From assembly GCA_021776825.1 (NCBI GenBank), contig JAJFFG010000117.1, positions 40,000 through 103,999 on the forward strand: a stretch of 64,000 nucleotides of DNA, written 5' to 3'. The translations under genes were made by a program, and so were the position numbers. Below, in pieces: positions 23,462 through 32,319 of this stretch. This stretch comes from Planctomycetota bacterium. Its GTDB lineage: Bacteria > Planctomycetota > JAJSAM01 > JAJVHW01. The notes beneath the pieces are model-generated. The model searched no databases. It saw only the letters and a program-made list of their open reading frames with translations, and had not been told where the DNA came from. Each line of letters starts with the position of its first letter. Position 1 is the stretch's first letter.

Positions 23462-25897
23462 GTGAGAAAGTTCGTTGCCGCCGTAGCGCTCCTGCTCGTG
23501 GTGATGGGGCTGTGGTCGGCGTGCTCCGGCGACGCGTCAGCTCCCCAGGCAGGCGACTCCACGACCGACGTGCGCGACGTGCACCGTGACGTCGCGGTGA
23601 GTGACCTCGCGCGGGGCGATCCCGACAGGCCGTCTGGTACGACTCGCGACGCACCGACCGGCGCCCGTCGCCGCGGCGCAACGCGGGCGACGCGCGGGGC
23701 GCTGGGCGGTCTCGTGGTCATGCCCGACGGCACTCCGGCGGCTGGCGCCGAGGTACTGGGCTACCCCGCCGAAGCCGAGCCGTGGCGGACCGTCTCGGTG
23801 CACACCGACGATGCGGGTCGCTTCCCGGTGGAGGTCTTCCGCGATCACGATCTCCTCGCGTTCTGGGAGGGACGTGGCTGCAGCGACGTGACGCATGTGC
23901 CATCGACGGCGACCGCCCTGACTGTGACGCTCCGCGACGGGGCCTCGGTCACCGGACGCGTCCGCTACGCGGATGGCCGCCCGGCCCCTAGCGTGCGGCT
24001 TCTGGTGCAGTTCATCGCCGCGCGTGGGGGCAGTATGGACGGCGCGTGGGAACTGCGCAGCGATCAGGACGGTCGCTATCGCTTCGCCGGCATCCCGGAG
24101 GGCTGGTGGGTCCGTCCGTGCGTCGGATGGGGCGACCGTCACGGTCCGGCCGATGCCGCGTCCGGTCGGCTCTGGTTCTCGGATCGCGACTCCGCTCTCG
24201 CCGACGGCGGTGAGATGCATCGCGTGGGCGGCGACGAGGATGTGCTCGTCCGTGACCTTACCGCGCGGTACTTCCCCGGTGCCCGCGTGACGTTCGAACT
24301 GCGTTTCCCGGACGGTGCCAGCATCCCGACCGACGTGCAATTCGAGACCTGGGATTCCGACGGCTCGGGGTACTCGATGGGGCCACGGACGATCTCGCCC
24401 CGCGAGCCTCGCCTGACGGAGGTCCTCGACCTCGGCGAGGAGATGGAGATCCGGGTGCGTGCCGGGCCGTACGTCGGGGAGACGTCGCGACTCCGCTACG
24501 ACACGGAGCAAGAGGACACGGTCGTCGTCGAGATGCGTCCGGCACAGCGCGTGGTGGCACAACTCCGTAACCCTGACGGCTCACTGGCGGCTCGCGCCGA
24601 CGTCGAGATCCACGTGGGGTTCTGGCGCGAAACGACCGGCAGCGGATTCGGCGTCGCGCTCACGGACGACGGCGGCCGCGCCGAACTCACGGACGTGCTG
24701 CCGTTCCCGAATCTGCTCGACACGCAGGGCGCCGGGATCGCGTTCGCGCTGAAGGGCGTGGATGTCGTGCGGGTTGACCTGCTCGGCGACTCGCCCAACC
24801 TACGCATCGAAGGGGCAGATCTCGCCGCGCGCATGCGATCTGCGAGCGGACCGCTGCTCCTCGACATCCCCCTCATCGAACCGCAGCGCCTGGTCGTGCG
24901 AACCGTCGACTCCGGAGGGCGACCCGTTTCGGCCGTCCCGCTCGAGACCCAAGGCGATGGCGTGCTCTGGCCGGAGTCGGTCACAACCGATGCCGACGGG
25001 CTGGCGACGTTCGACGTGCTGGCGCTCCCCGGCGACCGCTCCGCGTGGAACCAGGCGGCGGTGCACGCGCGCGGCGAGTGGCGCGGAGTGCACGTCCCTG
25101 GCAGCGGCGCCGAGGGTGATCGCTGGGGTGGCGCCGTCGATCTCGTCGTCACGCGTCTGAACATGTACCGCGTGCGCATCGTGGACGGCGCGGGTGCGAC
25201 CGTCTCGGGCATCCGCTCGGTCTACGGCGGGAGCGAGCCAGTCCGTACCGAGGCGAACGGCGTCGCGACGGTGCGAGCGCAGCCCGGTGTGGTTCTGCGG
25301 GTGATCGGACCCGACTACACCGGACGCGGCGACCCGCTGCCGGAGGGCGACGCTGACGTGACGTTGGTCGTGCGCGCGATGCGCAGCGTGACCGTGCGCG
25401 TGGAGCACCCCGAGCCGGCCTGGCGCGGCAAGCTCTCGTGTCGGGCGAAGTGGGAACCCGCGGGAGGACTCTTCATGAACGCGGAGCGCCGCGCCGCGGT
25501 GCCGCCGCGGCTCTCGATGTCCTTGCCGCTCGCACCCGTGGAGATCCGCGTGACCTCGGAGGACCGTCTCTGGGAGGGCGTCGCGCTCGTCGCCACCGAT
25601 GCGGATGAGGCGACCGTCCGTCTCGAGCGGCGACCGTTGCACCCGGTGCGCATCCGCGTGATGTCGCCCACCGGCGACGCGGTCGTCACCACCCGCATCC
25701 GGCTGCGCGTGCAGGGCGCGACGCATCTCCTCGACGGCGAGTTCGTCACCGACATGAACGGTGAGGTCCGATTCGAGCTACCCGCGGGACGCTACAAGTC
25801 GGTCGAGATCCAGGTCGCTGACGAGGCGTGGGACAGCGTCCGAGCCACGGTGCCGACCGAGAGCGTGATCACGCACCAGATGGGCGCCCGCTGGTAG
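23462..25897 (+). CDS. large exported carboxypeptidase-regulatory-like repeat protein
   Basis: 811 residues from a GTG. The N terminus is a signal peptide ending LWSACSGD, an imperfect lipobox, followed by an Asp/Arg-rich disordered stretch to about residue 75. The remainder is a chain of 90-100-residue beta sandwiches of the carboxypeptidase regulatory/CNA-B-like type: each begins like LGGLVVMPDGTPAAGAEVLG or SVTGRVRYADGRPAPSVRL and contains TDDAGRFP or TDADGLATF turns, and a last unit HPVRIRVMSPTGDAVV. No catalytic domain is evident. It belongs with the similar proteins at 28765, 37960, 40318 and 48572. Surface structure or ligand binding is the likely role. It begins 30 bases after the selenoprotein gene. 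Confidence 0.85.
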   Translation: MRKFVAAVALLLVVMGLWSACSGDASAPQAGDSTTDVRDVHRDVAVSDLARGDPDRPSGTTRDAPTGARRRGATRATRGALGGLVVMPDGTPAAGAEVLGYPAEAEPWRTVSVHTDDAGRFPVEVFRDHDLLAFWEGRGCSDVTHVPSTATALTVTLRDGASVTGRVRYADGRPAPSVRLLVQFIAARGGSMDGAWELRSDQDGRYRFAGIPEGWWVRPCVGWGDRHGPADAASGRLWFSDRDSALADGGEMHRVGGDEDVLVRDLTARYFPGARVTFELRFPDGASIPTDVQFETWDSDGSGYSMGPRTISPREPRLTEVLDLGEEMEIRVRAGPYVGETSRLRYDTEQEDTVVVEMRPAQRVVAQLRNPDGSLAARADVEIHVGFWRETTGSGFGVALTDDGGRAELTDVLPFPNLLDTQGAGIAFALKGVDVVRVDLLGDSPNLRIEGADLAARMRSASGPLLLDIPLIEPQRLVVRTVDSGGRPVSAVPLETQGDGVLWPESVTTDADGLATFDVLALPGDRSAWNQAAVHARGEWRGVHVPGSGAEGDRWGGAVDLVVTRLNMYRVRIVDGAGATVSGIRSVYGGSEPVRTEANGVATVRAQPGVVLRVIGPDYTGRGDPLPEGDADVTLVVRAMRSVTVRVEHPEPAWRGKLSCRAKWEPAGGLFMNAERRAAVPPRLSMSLPLAPVEIRVTSEDRLWEGVALVATDADEATVRLERRPLHPVRIRVMSPTGDAVVTTRIRLRVQGATHLLDGEFVTDMNGEVRFELPAGRYKSVEIQVADEAWDSVRATVPTESVITHQMGARW

Positions 25898-26077
25898 CGC
25901 CCGTATTCGGCCAGGCGATCCGCGGCCCGCGCACGCCCGGTTGTCGCGGAGATCTGGGCCGGGCCCACGTGATACCGGTCCCGGAATGACCGACGCGCCG
26001 GCTCGCACCCGCGACAAACCTCGCGCAAGGTTCCGATCGTTCGCACCCGTGGGGCGCTGGCGTAGCGCGGTACTCCG

Positions 26078-26791
26078 ATGAGCGCTCACCATGGCATGAC
26101 CACGTTCGCGGTCGGCGTGACGTTGGTGCTCTGCGTCGCGTTCGCAGTGACCCATCGGCTCCTCACCGGAACCGTTCAGGAGCAGCGCGACGAGACGGCG
26201 GAGCGACTTGCGTCCCAGTCGCTTCAGGCGCTCGAGAGCTTCCGTACTCTCTACACGTCGGAGGTCGTGAATCGCCTGCCTCCGGATGTGCCGATCACGC
26301 ACGACTACGCGCACCGCACCGGTGCGATTCCGCTGCCGGCGACGCTCACCATTCAGTTGGCCGAGCACACCGGGTCGCGGGGCACGGGCATGCGCGCCCG
26401 CCTGTACAGCGAGTACCCGTTCCCGTGGCGCGAGCGAGGAGCGAGCCTCGACGACTTCGAGCGTGCTGCTCTCGAGGCACTCAGCGCGAACCCGTTGCAG
26501 CCGTACTTCACATACGAGACCGTCGATTCGGTGCGCTACCTGCGCTACGCGAAGGCGGACGTGATGCGGCCGAGCTGCGTGAAGTGCCACAACTCCCACC
26601 CGGACAGTCCCAAGACCGACTGGCAGGCGGGCGACCTGCGGGGGGTGCTCTCGATCATCGTGCCGCAGCGCGAGGATGCGCGGCGCGCACTGGCTGCGCT
26701 GAGCACGCTGATGGGCGTCTTCGCCGGCATCGGATTGGTCGTCCTCGCTCTCGGTTGGCGAGTTCTGAGCCGCGTCGAGGCGACGGACTGA
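26078..26791 (+). CDS. membrane-bound DUF3365 (Tll0287-like) c-type haem protein
   Basis: 237 residues. An N-terminal helix (about 8-28) and a C-terminal helix (about 208-230) flank a periplasmic domain. The domain has the Tll0287/DUF3365 pattern: VNRLPPDVPITHDYAHRTGA, ARLYSEYPFPWRERG, RYLRYAKADVM and a covalent haem site CVKCHNSHPDS (Cys167, Cys170, His171). It should be a membrane-tethered monohaem cytochrome or redox/gas sensor facing outside. The usual downstream histidine kinase or cyclase domain is absent. The chain ends after the second helix, so the output path is unknown. It stands alone, convergent with the ABC-F gene. Confidence 0.88.
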   Translation: MSAHHGMTTFAVGVTLVLCVAFAVTHRLLTGTVQEQRDETAERLASQSLQALESFRTLYTSEVVNRLPPDVPITHDYAHRTGAIPLPATLTIQLAEHTGSRGTGMRARLYSEYPFPWRERGASLDDFERAALEALSANPLQPYFTYETVDSVRYLRYAKADVMRPSCVKCHNSHPDSPKTDWQAGDLRGVLSIIVPQREDARRALAALSTLMGVFAGIGLVVLALGWRVLSRVEATD

Positions 26792-26813
26792 GAGCTCACC
26801 CCGCTGCCGACGA

Positions 26814-28643
26814 TCAGACGGGCAGCGACTCGAGCTTCGTCGTCCACTCCAGCCACTCGGGCTCCGCGGCCGCGAGTCCGGCGTCGGCCTCGGCGAGCTG
26901 CGTGTAGAGGGAACGATCCGCGGGCGTGGCGGCGATCGCGGCGTGCAACTCGACCTTCTGCGCCTCGAGCTCGGCCATCCGGGCTTCGACCGCCCGCAGT
27001 TTGCGCTCGGCGGTCTGGCGCGCGTTCTTGCGACGGCGCCGTTCCGCGTGCAACTGCTTCGGCGTGAGCTCGGCAGCCGCAGCCGCCTTCTGCTTCTTGC
27101 CCTTCGCGGGCGCGTCGCTGCCGGCGCTCTTCTTCGACGGCGCCGACGACTTCCGGGCGCGGACCTGGAGCTGTTCGACGTAGTCGGCGTACGAGCCGGG
27201 CAGGCGGCGCACTCGGCCCTGGTCGACCTCCACGATCTGCGTCGCCGCCATGTTCACGAACGTCCGGTCGTGGCTGACGAAGAGCACGGCGCCGTCGAAC
27301 TCCTTGAGCGCCGCGCCGAGCGCTTCCACGGTCTCGAAGTCCAGGTGGTTCGTGGGCTCGTCGAGGATCAGCACCGGCTTCTTCGCGAGCAGCAGCCCCG
27401 CCAGGCTGACGCGCGCACGCTCGCCACCTGACAGCACGGAGATCGGCTTCTCGACGTCGTCGCCGCGGAAGAGCATCGCGCCGGCCATGGCCAGGACCTG
27501 CTGGCGCGTGATGTCGCGCGGTGCACTCGCCTCGAGGTGCTCGAACACGGTGTCGTTCGGCCGCAGTGACTGGTAGACGTGCTGCGCGTAGTAGCTGATC
27601 TCGGAGTCGTTCCCGAGCTTGACGGCTCCATCGAGCACGTCGAGATCGCCGGCCAGCGTGCGCAGCAGCGTCGTCTTGCCCTGGCCGTTGTCTCCGACGA
27701 TCGCGACCTTGTCGCCCTTCTCGATCGCGACGTTCACGTCGCCCGCGATCGTGTGGCCCGGGTAGCCGATGTCGAGCTTCTCGGCGGCGATGACGTACCC
27801 CGGGCGTCCACCGGCCTTGGGGATGTTGATGCGCGCCGTCGACAGCGGGTTCGCGACGGAGATCGGCTTGAGCCGTTCGATCGCCTTCGCCTTGCTCTTC
27901 GCCTGCGTTGCCTTCGAGGCCTTGGCTCCGAAGCGATCGACGAACGCCTGCAGGTGCTTGCGCTTGGCTTCGACGGCAGCGTTCGTGCGGCGCGCGACCG
28001 CCATCTGCTCGGTCTTCCAGACGAAGAACTCCTCGATGTGACCGGGGTACATCGTGAGGCCCCCGCGCTCCACGTGCAGCGTGTGGTCGCACGTCGCCTT
28101 CAGGAACTCGCGGTCGTGCGACACGACGAGCACGCCGCCGCGGAAGTCGGCAAGGAAGTCCTGTAAGAGGAGCACGGTCGTCAGGTCGAGGAAGTTGGTC
28201 GGCTCGTCGAGGACCAGGAAGTCGGGATCGGCGAGCAGCATCGCGGCGAGCTTCACGCGAGTCCGATATCCGCCGGAGAGCACGCCCATCGGCGTCGCGA
28301 GGTTCTCGGGGGTCAGTCCGAGCTTGTGTGCGAGCTGACCGCAGCGCCACTCCTCGCGGCCAGTGTGCCGCTCGAGAAACGCGCCGGCGGTCTCTTCTGT
28401 GGTGAACGCGTCATGCTGCTCGAGATAGCCGACTCGCAATCCGTTCGCGCGGGTGATCGAGCCGCTGTCCGGCTCCTCCTGTTGGAGCAGCAAGCGGATC
28501 AGGGTCGACTTGCCGGCGCCGTTGCGGCCGATGAAGCCGACCTTCGTGCGCTGGTGGATCGAGACGCTCGCGCCCTCGAGCACCGTCGTGCTGCCGTAGT
28601 GCTTCTCGAGATCCGAGACGACGAAGGCGACGGCGCCGCTCAT
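26814..28643 (-). CDS. ABC-F family ATPase (Uup-like)
   Basis: 609 residues from ATG 28643. Two ABC domains without membrane segments: the first with Walker A GRNGAGKS (about 36-43), signature LSGGYRTRVKLAA and Walker B LVLDEPTNFLD; the second with GDNGQGKT, LSGGERARVSLAG and LILDEPTNHLD. Between them lies the charged P-site tether (KRKHLQAFVDRFGAKASKAT, then QAKSKAKAIERLK). The Lys/Ala-rich C-terminal arm with a coiled coil (LHAERRRRKNARQTAERKL) resembles Uup. ABC-F proteins act on the ribosome in translation quality or antibiotic protection; the housekeeping Uup/YheS group seems most likely. The open frame reaches 29072 upstream, but that extension is antisense to the next gene. Confidence 0.94.
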   Translation of the reverse strand: MSGAVAFVVSDLEKHYGSTTVLEGASVSIHQRTKVGFIGRNGAGKSTLIRLLLQQEEPDSGSITRANGLRVGYLEQHDAFTTEETAGAFLERHTGREEWRCGQLAHKLGLTPENLATPMGVLSGGYRTRVKLAAMLLADPDFLVLDEPTNFLDLTTVLLLQDFLADFRGGVLVVSHDREFLKATCDHTLHVERGGLTMYPGHIEEFFVWKTEQMAVARRTNAAVEAKRKHLQAFVDRFGAKASKATQAKSKAKAIERLKPISVANPLSTARINIPKAGGRPGYVIAAEKLDIGYPGHTIAGDVNVAIEKGDKVAIVGDNGQGKTTLLRTLAGDLDVLDGAVKLGNDSEISYYAQHVYQSLRPNDTVFEHLEASAPRDITRQQVLAMAGAMLFRGDDVEKPISVLSGGERARVSLAGLLLAKKPVLILDEPTNHLDFETVEALGAALKEFDGAVLFVSHDRTFVNMAATQIVEVDQGRVRRLPGSYADYVEQLQVRARKSSAPSKKSAGSDAPAKGKKQKAAAAAELTPKQLHAERRRRKNARQTAERKLRAVEARMAELEAQKVELHAAIAATPADRSLYTQLAEADAGLAAAEPEWLEWTTKLESLPV

Positions 28644-28764
28644 CGAACGACTCCGCAGCTCGGGTTCACGTACATCGGGGAGGTCACGGGGTGCATAGGC
28701 CGCGAAGGGTACGGACCGGCGGAGGGATCGCCTACCGATCCGGAGGGCTGCTACCGTCGGGGCG

Positions 28765-30327
28765 ATGAGTCGACGACGGTTGATCTTGGGTGCAGCGATC
28801 GTCATCGCCGGTCTGTTGATCGCCGTCGGGACACGGGGCTGCGGGGACGAGGCAGCGCCGCCGGCTCCACGCGCGTCTCCGGTGGCCGAGACGAATGACG
28901 CTTCGACCCCGGCGCGGTCGCGCGTGGCTCCCACACCAACCCAGCCCGACGAGTCACTGCCGCCGCCGAGCGAGTCCGCGCCCGACCCGCACGGGAGGAC
29001 CTCGATCACGGTGTTCGTCACGCTCCCGGACGGTTCGCCTGCCGTCGGGGCCGATGTGCTGGTGACCCACACGCGCGCCGTCCAGGACGAGGTCTGCGAG
29101 GCGCAGACCGACGAAAAGGGTCAGGCGCGTCTCGTCCTGACGCCCACCGCGTCGTCGCGGGTGATGGTGAGTCACGAGGAGGCGCAGCCGTGGTGGGGCA
29201 TGCCGCTCCCCATCAACGTGCGCAACCTCGCCGTCGTGGTTCGGCTCGAGGAGGGGCTCACGATCGCCGGAGTCGTCCTCGATCAGCACGGTGAGCTCGC
29301 GCCCGACGTCGACGTTCGCGCCGGCCCTCCGCTCCAGATGTCGCTCGCGGACGTCCAGCAGATGGCGTATCGCCGCGCGACGACCGACGGGAACGGCCGC
29401 TTCGTGATCCGACACCTGTCGCCTGGCGATGTGACCGTCTTGGCGGACCCTCGCAACAACCAGGAGCAGACCGTGGCAGTCGACGCCGCTGCCGGCGACC
29501 AGGCGGTCCGGCTTCAGCTGCGCGATCGCGCGAACCCGCTCTTCTTCGTCGTCGATGCGGACTCACACGAGCCTCCAGTGACGACCCGCGTCGAGTTCGT
29601 GCTCCTGCGCGAGAACCGGGAACCGACGGTCGTCTACTCCTGGCAGAGCAGCGATCGCGCGGCACCGAACGCCCCCGGCAGGGCCACGTGGGCGGCGTGG
29701 ATCGAGGGCTGGGAGCACCGCTACGTCGTGCGCGTGAACGGGTATCGCGACAGCGACGAGATCGTGCTCGACGGGAGCACCTTCGAGGGCCCGCTCGAGG
29801 TCGTCGTTCCGATGCGGCGCGATGACACGTTCATCGGCACGCTGGTGCTGACGGTGGACGTCGACGGTGGGGAGTTGCCGTCCCACCTCACGGTCCAGCG
29901 CACCGGCGAGGGCGCTCCGGTGTTCGGCGACGTCGTGGCGCTCGACGGTCGCGAGGCCACGCTGGAGCTCCCGCCGGGCGTGTACGTGTTCCGAGTGACC
30001 GGCCCAGCGGCCGACCTGACGGCGAGCCACCCGTGGCTCGGTGCGACTGTGGTCGCCGACGTCGCGTCCGGGGCTCAGCTGCGACGGGACGTGCTCCTCC
30101 GGCGCGGGGGCTTCGTCCGCATCCGTGGAGCCGGCGCGTGGCCGCCCGCGGCGCCCGAGGTCTCGTACGTGTCCGGCGAGGACGACGTGGGGCGCGCGTT
30201 CGTGCTCGGGCCGCTCGAGCCCGGCCCGATGACGCTCGACTTCGGCGACGAGGCGTCCGCTCCTCGGCGCGTCACGGTCACGATTCAGCCCGGCGAGATC
30301 GTCGAACTGGTCCGCGACAAGCGCTGA
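28765..30327 (+). CDS. exported carboxypeptidase-regulatory-like protein
   Basis: 520 residues. An N-terminal signal anchor (RLILGAAIVIAGLLIAVG) is followed by CGDE and a Pro/Ser-rich stalk to about residue 75. Beta-sandwich units follow: SITVFVTLPDGSPAVGADVL with TDEKGQARLVL, TIAGVVLDQHGELAPDVDV with TDGNGRFVIRHLSPG, and further strands with GTLVLTVDVDGGELPS. There is no enzyme motif. The architecture matches the proteins at 23462, 37960, 40318 and 48572. It is divergent from the ABC-F gene, 121 bases apart. A Cys next to the anchor could be lipidated, but the lipobox is poor. Confidence 0.83.
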   Translation: MSRRRLILGAAIVIAGLLIAVGTRGCGDEAAPPAPRASPVAETNDASTPARSRVAPTPTQPDESLPPPSESAPDPHGRTSITVFVTLPDGSPAVGADVLVTHTRAVQDEVCEAQTDEKGQARLVLTPTASSRVMVSHEEAQPWWGMPLPINVRNLAVVVRLEEGLTIAGVVLDQHGELAPDVDVRAGPPLQMSLADVQQMAYRRATTDGNGRFVIRHLSPGDVTVLADPRNNQEQTVAVDAAAGDQAVRLQLRDRANPLFFVVDADSHEPPVTTRVEFVLLRENREPTVVYSWQSSDRAAPNAPGRATWAAWIEGWEHRYVVRVNGYRDSDEIVLDGSTFEGPLEVVVPMRRDDTFIGTLVLTVDVDGGELPSHLTVQRTGEGAPVFGDVVALDGREATLELPPGVYVFRVTGPAADLTASHPWLGATVVADVASGAQLRRDVLLRRGGFVRIRGAGAWPPAAPEVSYVSGEDDVGRAFVLGPLEPGPMTLDFGDEASAPRRVTVTIQPGEIVELVRDKR

Positions 30328-30500
30328 CGCGGTCGGGCGTCGTGGCGTGACGTCCTCCGCACGGCGTACGCTATGGCAGCGCGGAAACTGACGTTCCGCT
30401 CAGAGATTCCCAGGCTAGCGGGGGCCGTCCCGCGTTCAGTGGGGCCTGGGATTGTGCTGGAACGCAAGTGGCGAGACGCGCCAACGCGCTCCCCGTCGTC

Positions 30501-30515
30501 GGAGGATGGACATTG
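30501..30515 (+). promoter_or_regulatory. Shine-Dalgarno GGAGG and TTG start of the small basic protein
   Basis: GGAGG at 30501-30505 is 7 bases from TTG 30513. The upstream in-frame codon at 30468 has no ribosome site, so TTG 30513 is the likely start. Confidence 0.7.
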
Positions 30516-30689
30516 GCAGGCAAGGACAAGTCGTTCGGGTTCGCGAAGCGCGCGAAGGAACTGAAGAAGAAGAAGAAGCGCGAAGAGAAGGCCGAGCGCA
30601 AGCGCCTGGCCGCCGAGGCTCGCGCCGCGGGCCTGGCGCCGCCCGAGCCCGAGCTCGAGATGATCGAACCACCCGATATCGACGACTGA
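30513..30689 (+). CDS. small Lys/Arg-rich protein (58 residues)
   Basis: A TTG start gives MAGKDKSFGFAKRAKELKKK and then a highly basic helix (KREEKAERKRLAAEARAAG) followed by an acidic tail ending EPELEMIEPPDIDD. Short proteins of this kind, with SFGxxKRxKELxRKKK at the N terminus, occur in many proteobacteria and planctomycetes, and their role is unknown; binding of RNA or ribosomes is a guess from charge. It is transcribed in the direction of its neighbours, between two exported proteins. Confidence 0.75.
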   Translation: MAGKDKSFGFAKRAKELKKKKKREEKAERKRLAAEARAAGLAPPEPELEMIEPPDIDD

Positions 30690-30728
30690 CCACTCGGTCG
30701 CTCTCCGCCGCGGGGCCCTCGCGGGCCC

Positions 30729-30766
30729 GTCGTCCCTTAGTCTGGCAGTCGTCCCTTAGGCTGGCC
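30729..30766. repeat. two tandem 19-bp copies upstream of the HEAT protein
   Basis: gtcgtcccttagtctggca (30729-30747) and gtcgtcccttaggctggcc (30748-30766) differ at two positions. They lie between the small basic protein and the GTG start at 30790. Confidence 0.85.
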
Positions 30767-30789
30767 GGGCGGCAGCGGGGAGGAATGCG

Positions 30790-32310
30790 GTGAAGCGCTT
30801 CGCGGTGGGCATCGCCATCGGATTGGTGGTCGGCACTCTGGTCGGCATCGCGGTCAGCGCGATCGGCGGTGGAGCGTGGGCGCCTCCCGCGGTCCCGACC
30901 GTCGAGGATGCTCCGGTGCCTACGGACGCGGGTGCTCCTGCGATCCCCAGCACTCCGTCGGCCGAGGCGCGCCCGCGGCGCCGGACCACGCCCGTCGAGA
31001 CCCCCGCCACGGGCGGTCGCGAGGCCCCACGGCCACGCTCGACCACACCTCCGGCCCGCGTCGCCGCGGCTGCGGTGACGGAGCCCGCCTCCGACGCGCC
31101 GCCGGAGCCCGTCACCGCGACCACGATTCTGGCGCAGCTCGAGACTCGCCTTCGTGAGCCGAAGGTTCAGGTCAACCGTCTCCGCAACGTCATCAGCCGC
31201 CTGCGCCAGGAGTTCCCAGAGACGCGCATCTCGCGGGCGCTTGCGCTTCGCATGCATGCAGCCGGAGCAAGCCGGGCTGCCGTCGACTCGATGATGCTCT
31301 GGAGTGATGACGACCTCGAGGCGGAGCTACGGGCCTCGATCGCCGACCCCGACCGTGCGCGCACCCCGTGGTGGCCGGCCGAGACGTCGGCAGCGGCGCA
31401 GTTGAGCGACCGCGGGGGGGCGTCCTCCGAGCTCGTGCGTGCGATGAGCACGCACCGAGTGCCGCGTGTCCGGATGGCCGCGGTTCGCATGGCCTACAGC
31501 ACGCATCCCGCGGAGATCGAACTGATCCAACGGCTCGCGCGCGAGGACGACTCGGCCGAGGTGCGGGAGTTCGCCGTGATCCACGTGGGCGAACTCGTGT
31601 GGGACGGCCAGGTCGCGGACGGCGTCGTGCGCGAGCTCATCCTGGGTGCCCTCGACGACCCCGCGCAGCGCGTGCGCGATCAGGCTGTCGACGCGATCCG
31701 CGGACTCGGCGACCGCGGTTCCGGACTCGCGATGGAACTGCTGTCCGATCCCGTGTTCGTGCTGTCGACGCAGCACATGGCGTCTCTCGTGGAGGTCGCG
31801 CTCCTCGGGCGAAGCCTCGACGACGTGCTCGACGTGTGCGGAGATCCGGCCGTGCTCCAAGGCGTGATCGACGGGTTGCTGGAGATTGCGTCAGACCACC
31901 CGGATCGCTTCCTCGAGCTGACACCGCAGATCCACCGCGTGCTCCTCTCGACGACCGATCGCGAAGCGGTCGAGGACATCTTCGGGTCCGCTGCGGAGCT
32001 GGACGCGTTCGCGTTCCTGCGCACGACGGCGGTCTCCGGCGACCTGCACTGGATGCACCGCTTCGAGGCAGCGCGTGTGCTGGCCTCGCACGATCCCGAG
32101 ATGGGGTTCGACGTCGCGCGTCAGATCCTCGGCAATGTCGCCGGATCGGCCGAACTGCGTCTGCGCGTGGCTGCGATCGTGCCCGGTGGCACCGCTCCTG
32201 CCGCCCTTCGGACGCGGTGGCGCGAGCTGCTCGCGGGAGTCGCCGAGAACGATCCCAATCGATGGGTTCGCGGCGCCGCGCAGCGCGCCGTCGCACGCAT
32301 CCGCCGTTAG
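30790..32310 (+). CDS. membrane-anchored HEAT-repeat protein
   Basis: 506 residues from GTG 30790, with GGGGAGG about 8 bases upstream. One anchor helix (residues 4-24) and a long Pro/Thr/Ala-rich stalk (about 25-110) lead to an alpha-helical domain. HEAT-type helix pairs are clear around HRVPRVRMAAVRMAYSTHPA, SAEVREFAVIHVGELVWDG, PAQRVRDQAVDAIRGLGDR and the end NRWVRGAAQRAVARIRR, the usual pattern of a helix starting with Pro-x-x-Arg. It faces outside the cytoplasm and probably serves as a protein scaffold. It is followed 9 bases later by the beta-propeller gene, so the two are likely cotranscribed. Confidence 0.82.
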   Translation: MKRFAVGIAIGLVVGTLVGIAVSAIGGGAWAPPAVPTVEDAPVPTDAGAPAIPSTPSAEARPRRRTTPVETPATGGREAPRPRSTTPPARVAAAAVTEPASDAPPEPVTATTILAQLETRLREPKVQVNRLRNVISRLRQEFPETRISRALALRMHAAGASRAAVDSMMLWSDDDLEAELRASIADPDRARTPWWPAETSAAAQLSDRGGASSELVRAMSTHRVPRVRMAAVRMAYSTHPAEIELIQRLAREDDSAEVREFAVIHVGELVWDGQVADGVVRELILGALDDPAQRVRDQAVDAIRGLGDRGSGLAMELLSDPVFVLSTQHMASLVEVALLGRSLDDVLDVCGDPAVLQGVIDGLLEIASDHPDRFLELTPQIHRVLLSTTDREAVEDIFGSAAELDAFAFLRTTAVSGDLHWMHRFEAARVLASHDPEMGFDVARQILGNVAGSAELRLRVAAIVPGGTAPAALRTRWRELLAGVAENDPNRWVRGAAQRAVARIRR

Positions 32311-32319
32311 ACTCGCGGC

